Both the position numbers and the translations under genes were made by a program. Below are positions 1-6,599 of a stretch of DNA of 64,000 nt, one piece after another (within the stretch, counting starts at the first letter, position 1; each line of letters opens with the position of its first letter). This DNA is from Coriobacteriaceae bacterium (GTDB lineage Bacteria > Actinomycetota > Coriobacteriia > Coriobacteriales > Coriobacteriaceae): NCBI GenBank assembly GCA_902363125.1, contig CABIZD010000011.1, forward strand, positions 5,473 through 69,472. The letters are read 5' to 3'. The notes under the pieces are model-generated. The model did not search any database. It was not told where the DNA came from and saw only the letters and a program-made list of their open reading frames with translations.

Positions 1-196
1 CGGCAACGATGTCCTCGGAGACGCCCTCCATCTTGGCGACGCCCACGACGTGCTCGGCAGCCCACTCGAGCTGACCCTCCTCCTGCTTCAGGAAGCGAGA
101 ACCGGGAACGCCGCACTGGGGGCACTTGAAGTCCTCGGGCAGCTGGTCGCCGTCGAACTCTTCCACATAACCGCAAACGGGGCAAACAAACTTCAT
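1..196 (-). CDS. Reverse rubrerythrin-type protein, N-terminal rubredoxin domain (partial)
   Basis: The minus-strand frame opens with an ATG at 196 and runs off the window edge, giving about 65 residues. The start has an AAGGAT ribosome site just upstream. Two rubredoxin knuckles are visible, CPVCGY near residue 5 and CPQCG near residue 25, which would bind one iron through four cysteines. The helical stretch that follows (QLEWAAEHVVGVAK) is what is expected when rubredoxin sits in front of a ferritin-like di-iron domain, the order found in reverse rubrerythrins and NADH peroxidases of anaerobes. Such proteins reduce hydrogen peroxide in the cytoplasm. The di-iron part lies outside the window, so that assignment is inference. 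A GTCCGG/CCGGAC hairpin lies at 233-261 in the 5' region. Confidence 0.8.
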   Translation of the reverse strand, partial: MKFVCPVCGYVEEFDGDQLPEDFKCPQCGVPGSRFLKQEEGQLEWAAEHVVGVAKMEGVSEDIVA

Positions 197-452
197 GATT
201 CGATCCTTTCGATCGATGGCGATTGTGCGCTCGTCCGGTCCCGTAAGGGCCCTCTCCGGACGTGCGTCTTGACGAGTTCTATTATCCATAAATGCAACCA
301 AATGTGAAGCCTATTAGGAATGATTTTTAATAAAACAATTTTGAGATATGAAGATGTTGATTGATTAACGATTGGCAGGCCGTCTTTGACCGCCGCTGAG
401 TACAATCGGGCGAGCAAATGTTGACCTATCAACAAATGAAGGAGTTTCCTTT

Positions 453-1673
453 ATGCATCTAGCCCGTCGTGCCTGGTGCCGAACATATCAGACGGTTTTT
501 CGCATTGCATTGCCGATCCTGCCCTATACCGAGCCGCGCATTTTAGAGCATGCCGAGGATGTGCCCGCGGTGCTTCAAAAGCGCTCGATCCAGAAGGTCC
601 TTATCGTGACGGATCCCGGCATTGCCCGTCTGGGGCTCACGGCACCGCTCGAGACGGCGCTCGCATGCAGGGGGATTGGCGTTACGGTCTATGCCGAAAC
701 GCGTGCAAACCCCACGGTTTCAAACGTGGAAGAAGCGGCGTCCCTGTATCGAGAGAGCGCCTGCCAGGCCATTATCGGCTTTGGCGGTGGCTCGGCCATG
801 GACTGTGCCAAGGGCGTGGGCGCACGCATTGCGCAGCCAAACAAGCCCATCAACAAGATGCGCGGCCTGCTGCGGATTCATCGTCGCCTGCCGCTGCTCA
901 TCGCCGTTCCCACTACCGCCGGTACGGGAAGCGAAGTCACGCTTGCGGCGGTAATTACCGATGACGGGACGCACTACAAATACCCCATTAACGACTTTGT
1001 GCTCATCCCGCGTTTTGCAGTCCACGACCCCGAGTTTACGTGCGGCTTGCCCGCTTCCATTACGGGGCAGACGGGCATGGACGCCCTGACGCATGCCGTT
1101 GAGGCCTTTATCGGGCGAAGCACCACGCCCTATACGCGCAAGATGGCGCGACAGGCGGTGCAGCTTATCCACGACAATTTGCTCGAGGCCTATGAGCATG
1201 GTGACGACATGCGCGCTCGTCGCAATATGCTTTCGGCGGCGTATAAGGCGGGCGTTGCGTTTACCCGCTCCTATGTCGGATATGTGCATGCCATCGCGCA
1301 CAGTCTGGGCGGCCGATACGGAATTCCGCACGGTTTGGCCAACGCGATCATCCTGCCGCACATGCTTCGCGCTTATGGTGACGCCGCCGCCCCCAAGCTT
1401 GCCGATCTTGCTCGCATGGCGGGCATTGCGCCGGCTACCGCGCAGGATAGTCTTGCGGCCGAGGCCTTTATCGATTGGGTCGACCGCATGAACGAGATCC
1501 TGGGAATCCCCAAATATGTCTCGGGCATTCGCCGCTCCGACATTCCCGAGATGGCGGCGCATGCCGATGCCGAGGCCAATCCGCTGTACCCCGTTCCGCT
1601 TTTGATGGACCGCTTGGAGCTCGAGCGTATGTACGAGGTCGTCGCGGGTGGTATGTTTGAGGACGAGAACTAG
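453..1673 (+). CDS. Iron-containing alcohol dehydrogenase
   Basis: A 406-residue protein of the group III iron-dependent alcohol dehydrogenase family, which interconverts alcohols and aldehydes with NAD(P)H. The Rossmann-like nucleotide site shows as GFGGGSAMDCAKG near residue 110, followed by PTTAGTGSE near 153. The metal-binding histidines fall in DALTHAVEAF near 211 and in the HAIAHSLGG and GIPHGLANA segments near 280-295. Length is normal for the family. The ATG at 453 follows AAGGAG. It ends 9 bases before an aldehyde dehydrogenase gene, so the two are probably co-transcribed and work on the same carbonyl compound. The substrate cannot be read from the sequence. Confidence 0.9.
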   Translation: MHLARRAWCRTYQTVFRIALPILPYTEPRILEHAEDVPAVLQKRSIQKVLIVTDPGIARLGLTAPLETALACRGIGVTVYAETRANPTVSNVEEAASLYRESACQAIIGFGGGSAMDCAKGVGARIAQPNKPINKMRGLLRIHRRLPLLIAVPTTAGTGSEVTLAAVITDDGTHYKYPINDFVLIPRFAVHDPEFTCGLPASITGQTGMDALTHAVEAFIGRSTTPYTRKMARQAVQLIHDNLLEAYEHGDDMRARRNMLSAAYKAGVAFTRSYVGYVHAIAHSLGGRYGIPHGLANAIILPHMLRAYGDAAAPKLADLARMAGIAPATAQDSLAAEAFIDWVDRMNEILGIPKYVSGIRRSDIPEMAAHADAEANPLYPVPLLMDRLELERMYEVVAGGMFEDEN

Positions 1674-1682
1674 GAGGGTGCC

Positions 1683-3062
1683 ATGAACACCGAGGAAATT
1701 GCGCGCATCGTCGGCGATCAGCGCACTTACTTTAAAACGCACGCTACGTTTGATGTTGATGCCCGACGTCGCGCGCTCGTGAGTTTACGCGATGCGGTAC
1801 GGGCGCACGAGGCCGATATTGCCCATGCACTCAAGACCGATTTGGGAAAGTCGCATGACGAGGCATATATGTGCGAGATCGGCACGTCGCTTTCCGAGAT
1901 TCGTCATCAGATCGCTCACGTGGCTCGATGGAGTCGTCCGCGCCTGCGTCCGTGTGACCTTGCCAACGCCGTGAGCGCGTGCAAAACGCGAGCCGTGCCC
2001 TATGGCGTCACGCTCATCATGGCTCCGTGGAACTACCCGTTTTTGCTAACACTCGAGCCGCTCGCCGGCGCCCTTGCCGCGGGCAATACCGTGGTCATCA
2101 AGCCGAGTGCCTATGCTCCGGCATCGAGCGCGGTGCTCAAGCAAATCTGTGAAGAGGCATTTGATCCGCGCCTGGTGACGGTTGTCGAGGGCGGGCGCGC
2201 CGAGAACGAAGCGTTGCTCGATGAGTGCTGGGACAAGATCTTCTTTACCGGTAGCGTTCCGGTCGGCAAGCTCGTCATGGAGCGCGCGAGTAAAAACCTC
2301 ACGCCCGTGACGCTTGAGCTGGGCGGCAAGAGCCCCTGCATCGTGGATGCGACGGCAAACTTGAAGGTCGCGGCACGGCGTATCGCCTTTGGCAAATGGC
2401 TCAACGTAGGGCAGACCTGCGTGGCGCCCGACTACCTGCTGGTCGATACGCGCGTGCACGACGAGCTGCTGGACCTCATCAGGGAAGAGGCCCGCCGTAT
2501 GTTTGGCGAGCATCCGCTCGATAACGAGGATTATGGGCATATCGTCAACGCCAAGCATTTTGCGCGCGTGCGTGGGCTGATCGATCCCGATAAGGTTGTG
2601 CTTGGAGGCACGGCGCGCGAGTCATCGCTCAAGATTGAGCCGACGATTTTGGACGGCGTGACCCCCGATGACGCCGTGATGCAGGAGGAGATTTTCGGCC
2701 CCATCTTGCCGGTGCTGACGTTTGAGAGCCTAGACGAGGCCGAGACGTTTATTACGGATCGTCCGACGCCGCTGGCTCTGTATATCTTTAGCCAGGATCG
2801 CGCAGTTCAGCAGCGCTTTGTGCGTTACGTGCCCTTTGGCGGCGGCTGCGTCAACGACACGATTATGCACTTGGCTACGAGCCATATGGGCTTTGGTGGC
2901 ATGGGTGCGAGCGGTATGGGGCGGTACCATGGACGCGAGAGCTTCGATACGTTTAGCCACAAGAAGAGCATCGTGAACAAGGCAACGTGGCTGGACGTGC
3001 CATTCCGCTATGCTCCTTACGCAAGCTGGAAGCACAAGTTCGTGCGCATGTTTGTGCATTAG
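1683..3062 (+). CDS. Aldehyde dehydrogenase (NAD(P)+), ALDH3-like
   Basis: A 459-residue aldehyde dehydrogenase that oxidises aldehydes to acids. Visible family motifs are APWNYPF near residue 105, the nucleotide-site FTGSVPVG near 195, LELGGKSP near 218 with the general-base glutamate, and GQTCVAPDY near 248 with the catalytic cysteine. The short length and the C-terminal extension ending in a basic, aromatic tail resemble class 3 enzymes such as fatty-aldehyde dehydrogenases. The ATG follows AGGAGGGTGCC. Together with the preceding alcohol dehydrogenase it forms a two-step alcohol-aldehyde-acid module. No acetylating CoA domain is present, so this is not an AdhE split. Confidence 0.92.
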   Translation: MNTEEIARIVGDQRTYFKTHATFDVDARRRALVSLRDAVRAHEADIAHALKTDLGKSHDEAYMCEIGTSLSEIRHQIAHVARWSRPRLRPCDLANAVSACKTRAVPYGVTLIMAPWNYPFLLTLEPLAGALAAGNTVVIKPSAYAPASSAVLKQICEEAFDPRLVTVVEGGRAENEALLDECWDKIFFTGSVPVGKLVMERASKNLTPVTLELGGKSPCIVDATANLKVAARRIAFGKWLNVGQTCVAPDYLLVDTRVHDELLDLIREEARRMFGEHPLDNEDYGHIVNAKHFARVRGLIDPDKVVLGGTARESSLKIEPTILDGVTPDDAVMQEEIFGPILPVLTFESLDEAETFITDRPTPLALYIFSQDRAVQQRFVRYVPFGGGCVNDTIMHLATSHMGFGGMGASGMGRYHGRESFDTFSHKKSIVNKATWLDVPFRYAPYASWKHKFVRMFVH

Positions 3063-3070
3063 AAAAGGGC

Positions 3071-3104
3071 GCAGGTAATACGAACAAGTGTTCCTATTAC
3101 CTGC
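3071..3104 (+). terminator. Hairpin after the ADH-ALDH pair
   Basis: GCAGGTAATA at 3071-3080 pairs with TATTACCTGC at 3095-3104 around a 14-base loop, followed by ATTTTG. The stem is AT-rich and the T run short, so it is a weak terminator or a processing hairpin. Confidence 0.45.
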
Positions 3105-3167
3105 ATTTTGCGTTAGACTACTGTTATGGAGCACGGATGGGCCAACTCCCTTTAGAAGGGATTTGGT

Positions 3168-3251
3168 ATGAACGTAAGCGATGTTATTTCGTTATTGGCG
3201 TTGTTGATTGCGGCTATCGAACTCGGTCTGTTTATCGGCCGAATGAAATAG
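3168..3251 (+). CDS. 27-residue hydrophobic peptide, candidate type I (holin-like) toxin
   Basis: A 27-codon frame (start MNVSDVISLLALLIAAIE, end GLFIGRMK) with AGAAGGG seven bases before the ATG. It is a single predicted membrane helix with a short basic tail, the layout of the TxpA/Fst-like and putative holin-like type I toxins, whose mRNA is silenced by an overlapping antisense RNA. The surrounding 425 bases (3063-3487) hold no other convincing gene. They do carry several short GC-rich complementary segments, such as GCCGCCCCC after the stop and CCCGCGGCAACGGG near 3318. The function is inference from size, hydropathy and context; a leader peptide or a chance frame cannot be excluded. Confidence 0.45.
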   Translation: MNVSDVISLLALLIAAIELGLFIGRMK

Positions 3252-3487
3252 CCGCCCCCGCGTAAGCGAAGACGGCCACTTCTCACGATGAAAACGTGTA
3301 TCGGAGTTGGCAAGACCCGCGGCAACGGGTGCCATCCGTGTTCCTATCTTATCTGCAAGCGTTCTGTCGCGCAAGCGTTGAGGCAAACGATTGAAGGACG
3401 CAGACAGGATGTATTTGTGTCCGCACGGGACCGTAGACTTCTCAATAAGGTTACACACCGGTTTATCCGGCCGTTAGAGGAGCTGCT
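3252..3487. other. Non-coding stretch downstream of the small peptide
   Basis: No credible gene is seen. A frame from 3288 that crosses into the next gene lacks a ribosome site and has a cysteine/arginine-rich, non-domain composition. The hairpin CCCGCGGCAACGGG near 3318 and a GC-rich block directly after 3251 could belong to an antisense RNA of a type I toxin locus. Confidence 0.3.
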
Positions 3488-3814
3488 ATGTACGAGCCTT
3501 CGCGTGTTCTTCTGTCATTTCACATTGCAGGATTTCAGTATGCCGATGGCGCTTTGGTCCTAGGCGATCTTAAAGCGGGCGATAAACTGACGCTGTGTGC
3601 CGAGCGCGATAATCCCCATGACCCCGAGGCAGTTGCGATCTACTATGGCAAGACCAAACTTGGCTACGTTCCGGGAAACGAGGTCGGCCCACTGTCCTTG
3701 ATGATGTATTACGGCCACGAGGACGTATTTGAGGCCCGTGTGCAACAGGTTGCCCCCGAGCGCAGCCCGTGGCATCAGGTGCGCGTTGGGCTCTACGTGG
3801 TGGATGCTCGCTAG
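3488..3814 (+). CDS. HIRAN domain protein
   Basis: A 108-residue protein made up almost entirely of one HIRAN domain, a small beta-barrel known in eukaryotic HLTF to bind free 3' DNA ends and found in bacteria alone or beside nucleases. Matching segments are FHIAGFQYADGA near residue 12, LTLCAERDNPHDPEAVAIYY near 35-55 with the conserved ERDNPHDPxA core, and KLGYVPGNE near 58. The start at 3488 follows GAGGAGCT. The next small gene begins 18 bases after the stop and may be co-expressed. The role in the cell is unknown; single-domain HIRAN proteins are usually assumed to bind nucleic acid. Confidence 0.85.
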   Translation: MYEPSRVLLSFHIAGFQYADGALVLGDLKAGDKLTLCAERDNPHDPEAVAIYYGKTKLGYVPGNEVGPLSLMMYYGHEDVFEARVQQVAPERSPWHQVRVGLYVVDAR

Positions 3815-3832
3815 TCGGCAATGGAGGCTGCC

Positions 3833-4012
3833 ATGTTTGATGACGATGACCTGTTTGATCTGGCAGATGATCCGTTTGAGTGGGATGTGCTACTCGATGA
3901 CGATGAGCTGGAACAGGACCGTAAGATGCGGCAGGACAAGAAAACTCAGGGTGACGCTTCGAAAAAGCAAGACAAGCGCCGCCGCGGACTGTTCGGCGGG
4001 CTCTTTGGATAA
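3833..4012 (+). CDS. Small charged hypothetical protein
   Basis: A 59-residue protein with a strongly acidic first half (MFDDDDLFDLADDPFEWD), a basic middle rich in lysine and arginine, and a GLFGGLFG tail. An upstream ATG at 3821 is in frame, but the sequence there reads ATGGAGGCTGCC, so the GGAGG is better used as ribosome site for the ATG at 3833. No domain is recognised. The bipolar charge suggests a partner-binding or nucleic-acid-associated peptide. It lies 18 bases after the HIRAN gene in the same direction, so joint expression is likely. Function unknown. Confidence 0.6.
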   Translation: MFDDDDLFDLADDPFEWDVLLDDDELEQDRKMRQDKKTQGDASKKQDKRRRGLFGGLFG

Positions 4013-4078
4013 CCGCCGCATCGCTACGTCTGTATACTTAGCACGAGTTGGATGCATTGCGAAATGAGGGCATAGACG

Positions 4079-4624
4079 ATGATGTGGTTTACCGCCGACC
4101 TGCACCTGGGCGATACGAATATCTTGCACGACATGGATCGACCGTTTGATTCGGTCGAGGAGATGAACCGCAAGGTCATCGATGCCATCAATGAGTGCGT
4201 GGCTGCGGACGACCGCCTCTATATCCTGGGAGACTTTACGTATCGCTTGCCCATGGCGGAGGCGGTGCGCCTGCGCGAGCGTATCGAATGCAAGAATGCG
4301 ACGCTCATCCGCGGTAACCATGACGGCGACTGGGAAGATTCCGACGCCCCGCAAATTTGGGAAGACGTGCGCGATTACCTGGAGATTGCTCCCGGCTATG
4401 CCAAGGGCCATCGTCTGGTTATGAGCCACTACCCCATGCTCAGCTGGAACGGCAAGGCACGTGGCGCCATTATGCTGCATGGGCATATCCACAGCAGGGG
4501 TGACCGCACCAACGCACGCAACCGCGATCGCGAGCGCCCGATCCTGCGCTATGACGTTGGCCTTGATGCCAACGACTACAGACCCGTAAGCCGCGATCAA
4601 ATCCTGGGCTTCTTTGGACTGTAA
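4079..4624 (+). CDS. Calcineurin-like metallophosphoesterase
   Basis: A 181-residue phosphoesterase with the full dinuclear-metal motif set: TADLHLGD at residues 5-12, ILGDFTYR near 50, IRGNHDGD near 78, and the C-terminal LHGHIHSR near 134. The compact size matches the bacterial group of stand-alone phosphoesterases that contains phage and YmdB-like hydrolases; the substrate may be a phosphodiester or small phosphoester. ATG codons at 4079 and 4082 are both possible behind GAGGGCA. It ends just before two hairpins and appears to be a single-gene unit or the end of the HIRAN operon. Confidence 0.85.
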   Translation: MMWFTADLHLGDTNILHDMDRPFDSVEEMNRKVIDAINECVAADDRLYILGDFTYRLPMAEAVRLRERIECKNATLIRGNHDGDWEDSDAPQIWEDVRDYLEIAPGYAKGHRLVMSHYPMLSWNGKARGAIMLHGHIHSRGDRTNARNRDRERPILRYDVGLDANDYRPVSRDQILGFFGL

Positions 4625-4630
4625 TGCTCG

Positions 4631-4667
4631 AACCACCACAAAGGGGACAGGCACCTTTGTGGTGGTT
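4631..4667. repeat. REP-like hairpin with a GGGGACAGG core
   Basis: AACCACCACAAAGG pairs perfectly with CCTTTGTGGTGGTT (14 bp) around the loop GGACAGGCA. The core AAAGGGGACAGG recurs in reverse orientation in a hairpin at 18743-18779 whose outer stem is different. A shared core with a variable stem suggests a dispersed palindromic element rather than a simple terminator. Confidence 0.6.
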
Positions 4668-4669
4668 CT

Positions 4670-4704
4670 GGCGCCGTTGCCATTATGGCGGCGGCGCCTT
4701 TTTT
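4670..4704 (+). terminator. Intrinsic terminator
   Basis: GGCGCCG (4670-4676) pairs with CGGCGCC (4692-4698), with additional GCC/GGC pairing inside, followed by TTTTTT at 4699-4704. It ends the phosphoesterase transcript ahead of the DUF2130 gene. Confidence 0.8.
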
Positions 4705-4762
4705 GTCCGCGTGGCGCGGTAGAGTGTAGGCGGTTGAAATTTGCGTCCATCGAGGAGCTGCT

Positions 4763-6520
4763 ATGAACGAGATCAAGTGCCCGCATTGCGGCGAAGTTTT
4801 TAAGGTCGATGCGTCCGGCTATGCGGATATCGTCAAGCAAGTGCGCGATGCCGAGTTCTCGCGCGATCTTGATGAGCGCGTAGCGGCGGCTCGACGCGAG
4901 GGCGAGCAGGCGCTGGAGCTTGAGCGTTCGCGTTCGGCGTCTGCCCTGCAGGAGGCGGAGTCTCAACGCGACGCTCAGCTTGTCGAGCAGAAGAACACTG
5001 CGGATCAGAAACTGGCGCAAGAGGTTGCCAAGCGCGATGCTGAGCTTGCCGAGCTGCGCGCTAAGCTCGAGGGCGCTGCCGCAGAGCGCGAGAGTGCAAG
5101 CCAGCGCGCGGCGGTTGAGGCACGAGCCAATGCTCAAAAAGAGAATGCCGAACTCCAGCGTGAGATTGATAGCCTGCGTGCGCAGCTTGGGCGCAAAGAT
5201 GACGAAGCAAAGCTTGCCGAGTCGGCGGCGCGCAACGCTGCTCAAAACGATTTAGCTGCACGTGATGCTCAGATTGCCGAGCTGCAGGCCAAGCTTGCCG
5301 CGGCGGACAAGGCCCAGGAGATGGCGCTTGCCGCCGCTGCGGCTGAGTCGCAGCGCGAGCTCGATGCCGCTCGCAGCGAGGCCGAGCGCGCGCTTACTGA
5401 CTATCGCGCGACGGTACAAGAGAAGTTTTCCGCCGCTAAGGCACAGTCCGAGCAAGAGGCCGAGGGTCTGCGTGCCCAGCTGCGCGAGCAGGAACTGATG
5501 GCAAAAATGAACCTGTCGGAGGCGGTTGCCGCGGCGGAGCGAGAGCGCGATGAGGCGCGTGCCAAACTGACGAGCGAGCTGGCGGTGCGCGATTCTCGCG
5601 AGGAACAGGCCAAGGCGGCACACGAGCTCGAGCTTGCGCAGGCCAAGCGTGCGAGCGATGACCTGATTCGCTATAAGGATGAAGAGATCGAGCGCCTTAA
5701 GGACATGAAGGTCCGCCTGTCCACCAAGATGGTGGGTGAGTCGCTCGAGCAGCACTGCGAGACCGAGTTTAACCGTCTGCGCATGACGGCGTTTCCTAAC
5801 GCGTACTTCGAGAAGGATAACGATGCGTCCGAGGGCACCAAGGGCGACTTTATCTTCCGCGAGTGCGACGCAAGCGGTAACGAGGTCATTTCGATTATGT
5901 TCGAGATGAAAAACGAGAACGACGAGACCGCGACCAAGCATAAAAACGAGGACTTCTTTAAGAAACTCGATCACGATCGTCGCCAGAAAGGCTGTGAGTA
6001 CGCGGTGCTCTGCACGCTGCTCGAGCCCGAGAGCGAGCTTTACAACGCGGGAATCGTGGACGTGAGCTATCGCTACGAGAAGATGTACGTGATTCGCCCG
6101 CAGTTCTTTATTCCCATGATCACGCTTCTTCGCAACGCCGCCATGGGTTCGCTTCGCTATAAGCAGGAGCTGGCGGAGTACAAACAGCAGAATATCGACG
6201 TTACGAACTTCGAAGCCAAGATGGAGAAGTTCAAGAATGATTTCGGCCGCAACTACGAGATCGCGAGCCGCAAGTTCCAAACGGCGATCGATGAGATCGA
6301 CAAGACGATTAGCCACCTGCAGAAAACCAAGGAGGCGTTGCTGTCCTCCGAGAACAATCTGCGCCTAGCCAACAAGAAGGCGGACGATCTTACCATTCGC
6401 AAGCTCACGTGGGGCAACAAGACCATGAAGGCCGCGTTTGACGAGGCGCGCGGGGCTGCGACAGAGACAAACGATGAGCCAGCCGAGGCGGATTCGTATG
6501 AGGTCGAGGGTGCCGAGTAA
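4763..6520 (+). CDS. DUF2130 coiled-coil protein
   Basis: A 585-residue protein. It begins with a zinc-ribbon-like CPHCG at residues 6-10, continues with about 280 residues of Ala/Glu/Arg/Lys-rich heptads (a long coiled coil), and ends in a DUF2130 domain from about residue 310 to 500. The domain region includes KGDFIFRE near 353 and [25 protein letters not shown] near 376-400. The acidic-lysine layout E-x-K around MFEMKNE resembles the D/E-x-K core of restriction-endonuclease-fold enzymes, so a nuclease-like fold is plausible but not proven. The ATG follows GAGGAGCTGCT. It stands alone between terminators. Biological role unknown. Confidence 0.85.
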   Translation: MNEIKCPHCGEVFKVDASGYADIVKQVRDAEFSRDLDERVAAARREGEQALELERSRSASALQEAESQRDAQLVEQKNTADQKLAQEVAKRDAELAELRAKLEGAAAERESASQRAAVEARANAQKENAELQREIDSLRAQLGRKDDEAKLAESAARNAAQNDLAARDAQIAELQAKLAAADKAQEMALAAAAAESQRELDAARSEAERALTDYRATVQEKFSAAKAQSEQEAEGLRAQLREQELMAKMNLSEAVAAAERERDEARAKLTSELAVRDSREEQAKAAHELELAQAKRASDDLIRYKDEEIERLKDMKVRLSTKMVGESLEQHCETEFNRLRMTAFPNAYFEKDNDASEGTKGDFIFRECDASGNEVISIMFEMKNENDETATKHKNEDFFKKLDHDRRQKGCEYAVLCTLLEPESELYNAGIVDVSYRYEKMYVIRPQFFIPMITLLRNAAMGSLRYKQELAEYKQQNIDVTNFEAKMEKFKNDFGRNYEIASRKFQTAIDEIDKTISHLQKTKEALLSSENNLRLANKKADDLTIRKLTWGNKTMKAAFDEARGAATETNDEPAEADSYEVEGAE

Positions 6521-6537
6521 GGCATAGCGTATAGCGC

Positions 6538-6576
6538 AAAAGCGGGGCCGCTGGCTATATTGCCAGCGGCCCCGCT
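6538..6576. terminator. Bidirectional terminator between convergent genes
   Basis: AGCGGGGCCGCTGGC (6541-6555) pairs perfectly over 15 bp with GCCAGCGGCCCCGCT (6562-6576). A run of A before the stem serves the minus-strand helicase as T run; the plus side is followed by TCGTTTCGTT. Confidence 0.85.
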
Positions 6577-6599
6577 TCGTTTCGTTCCATTGTGCCCGG

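Noticed and set aside
3288..3563. A 91-codon frame after the small peptide
   Set aside because: No ribosome site, Cys/Arg-rich odd composition, and it runs into the HIRAN gene in another frame.
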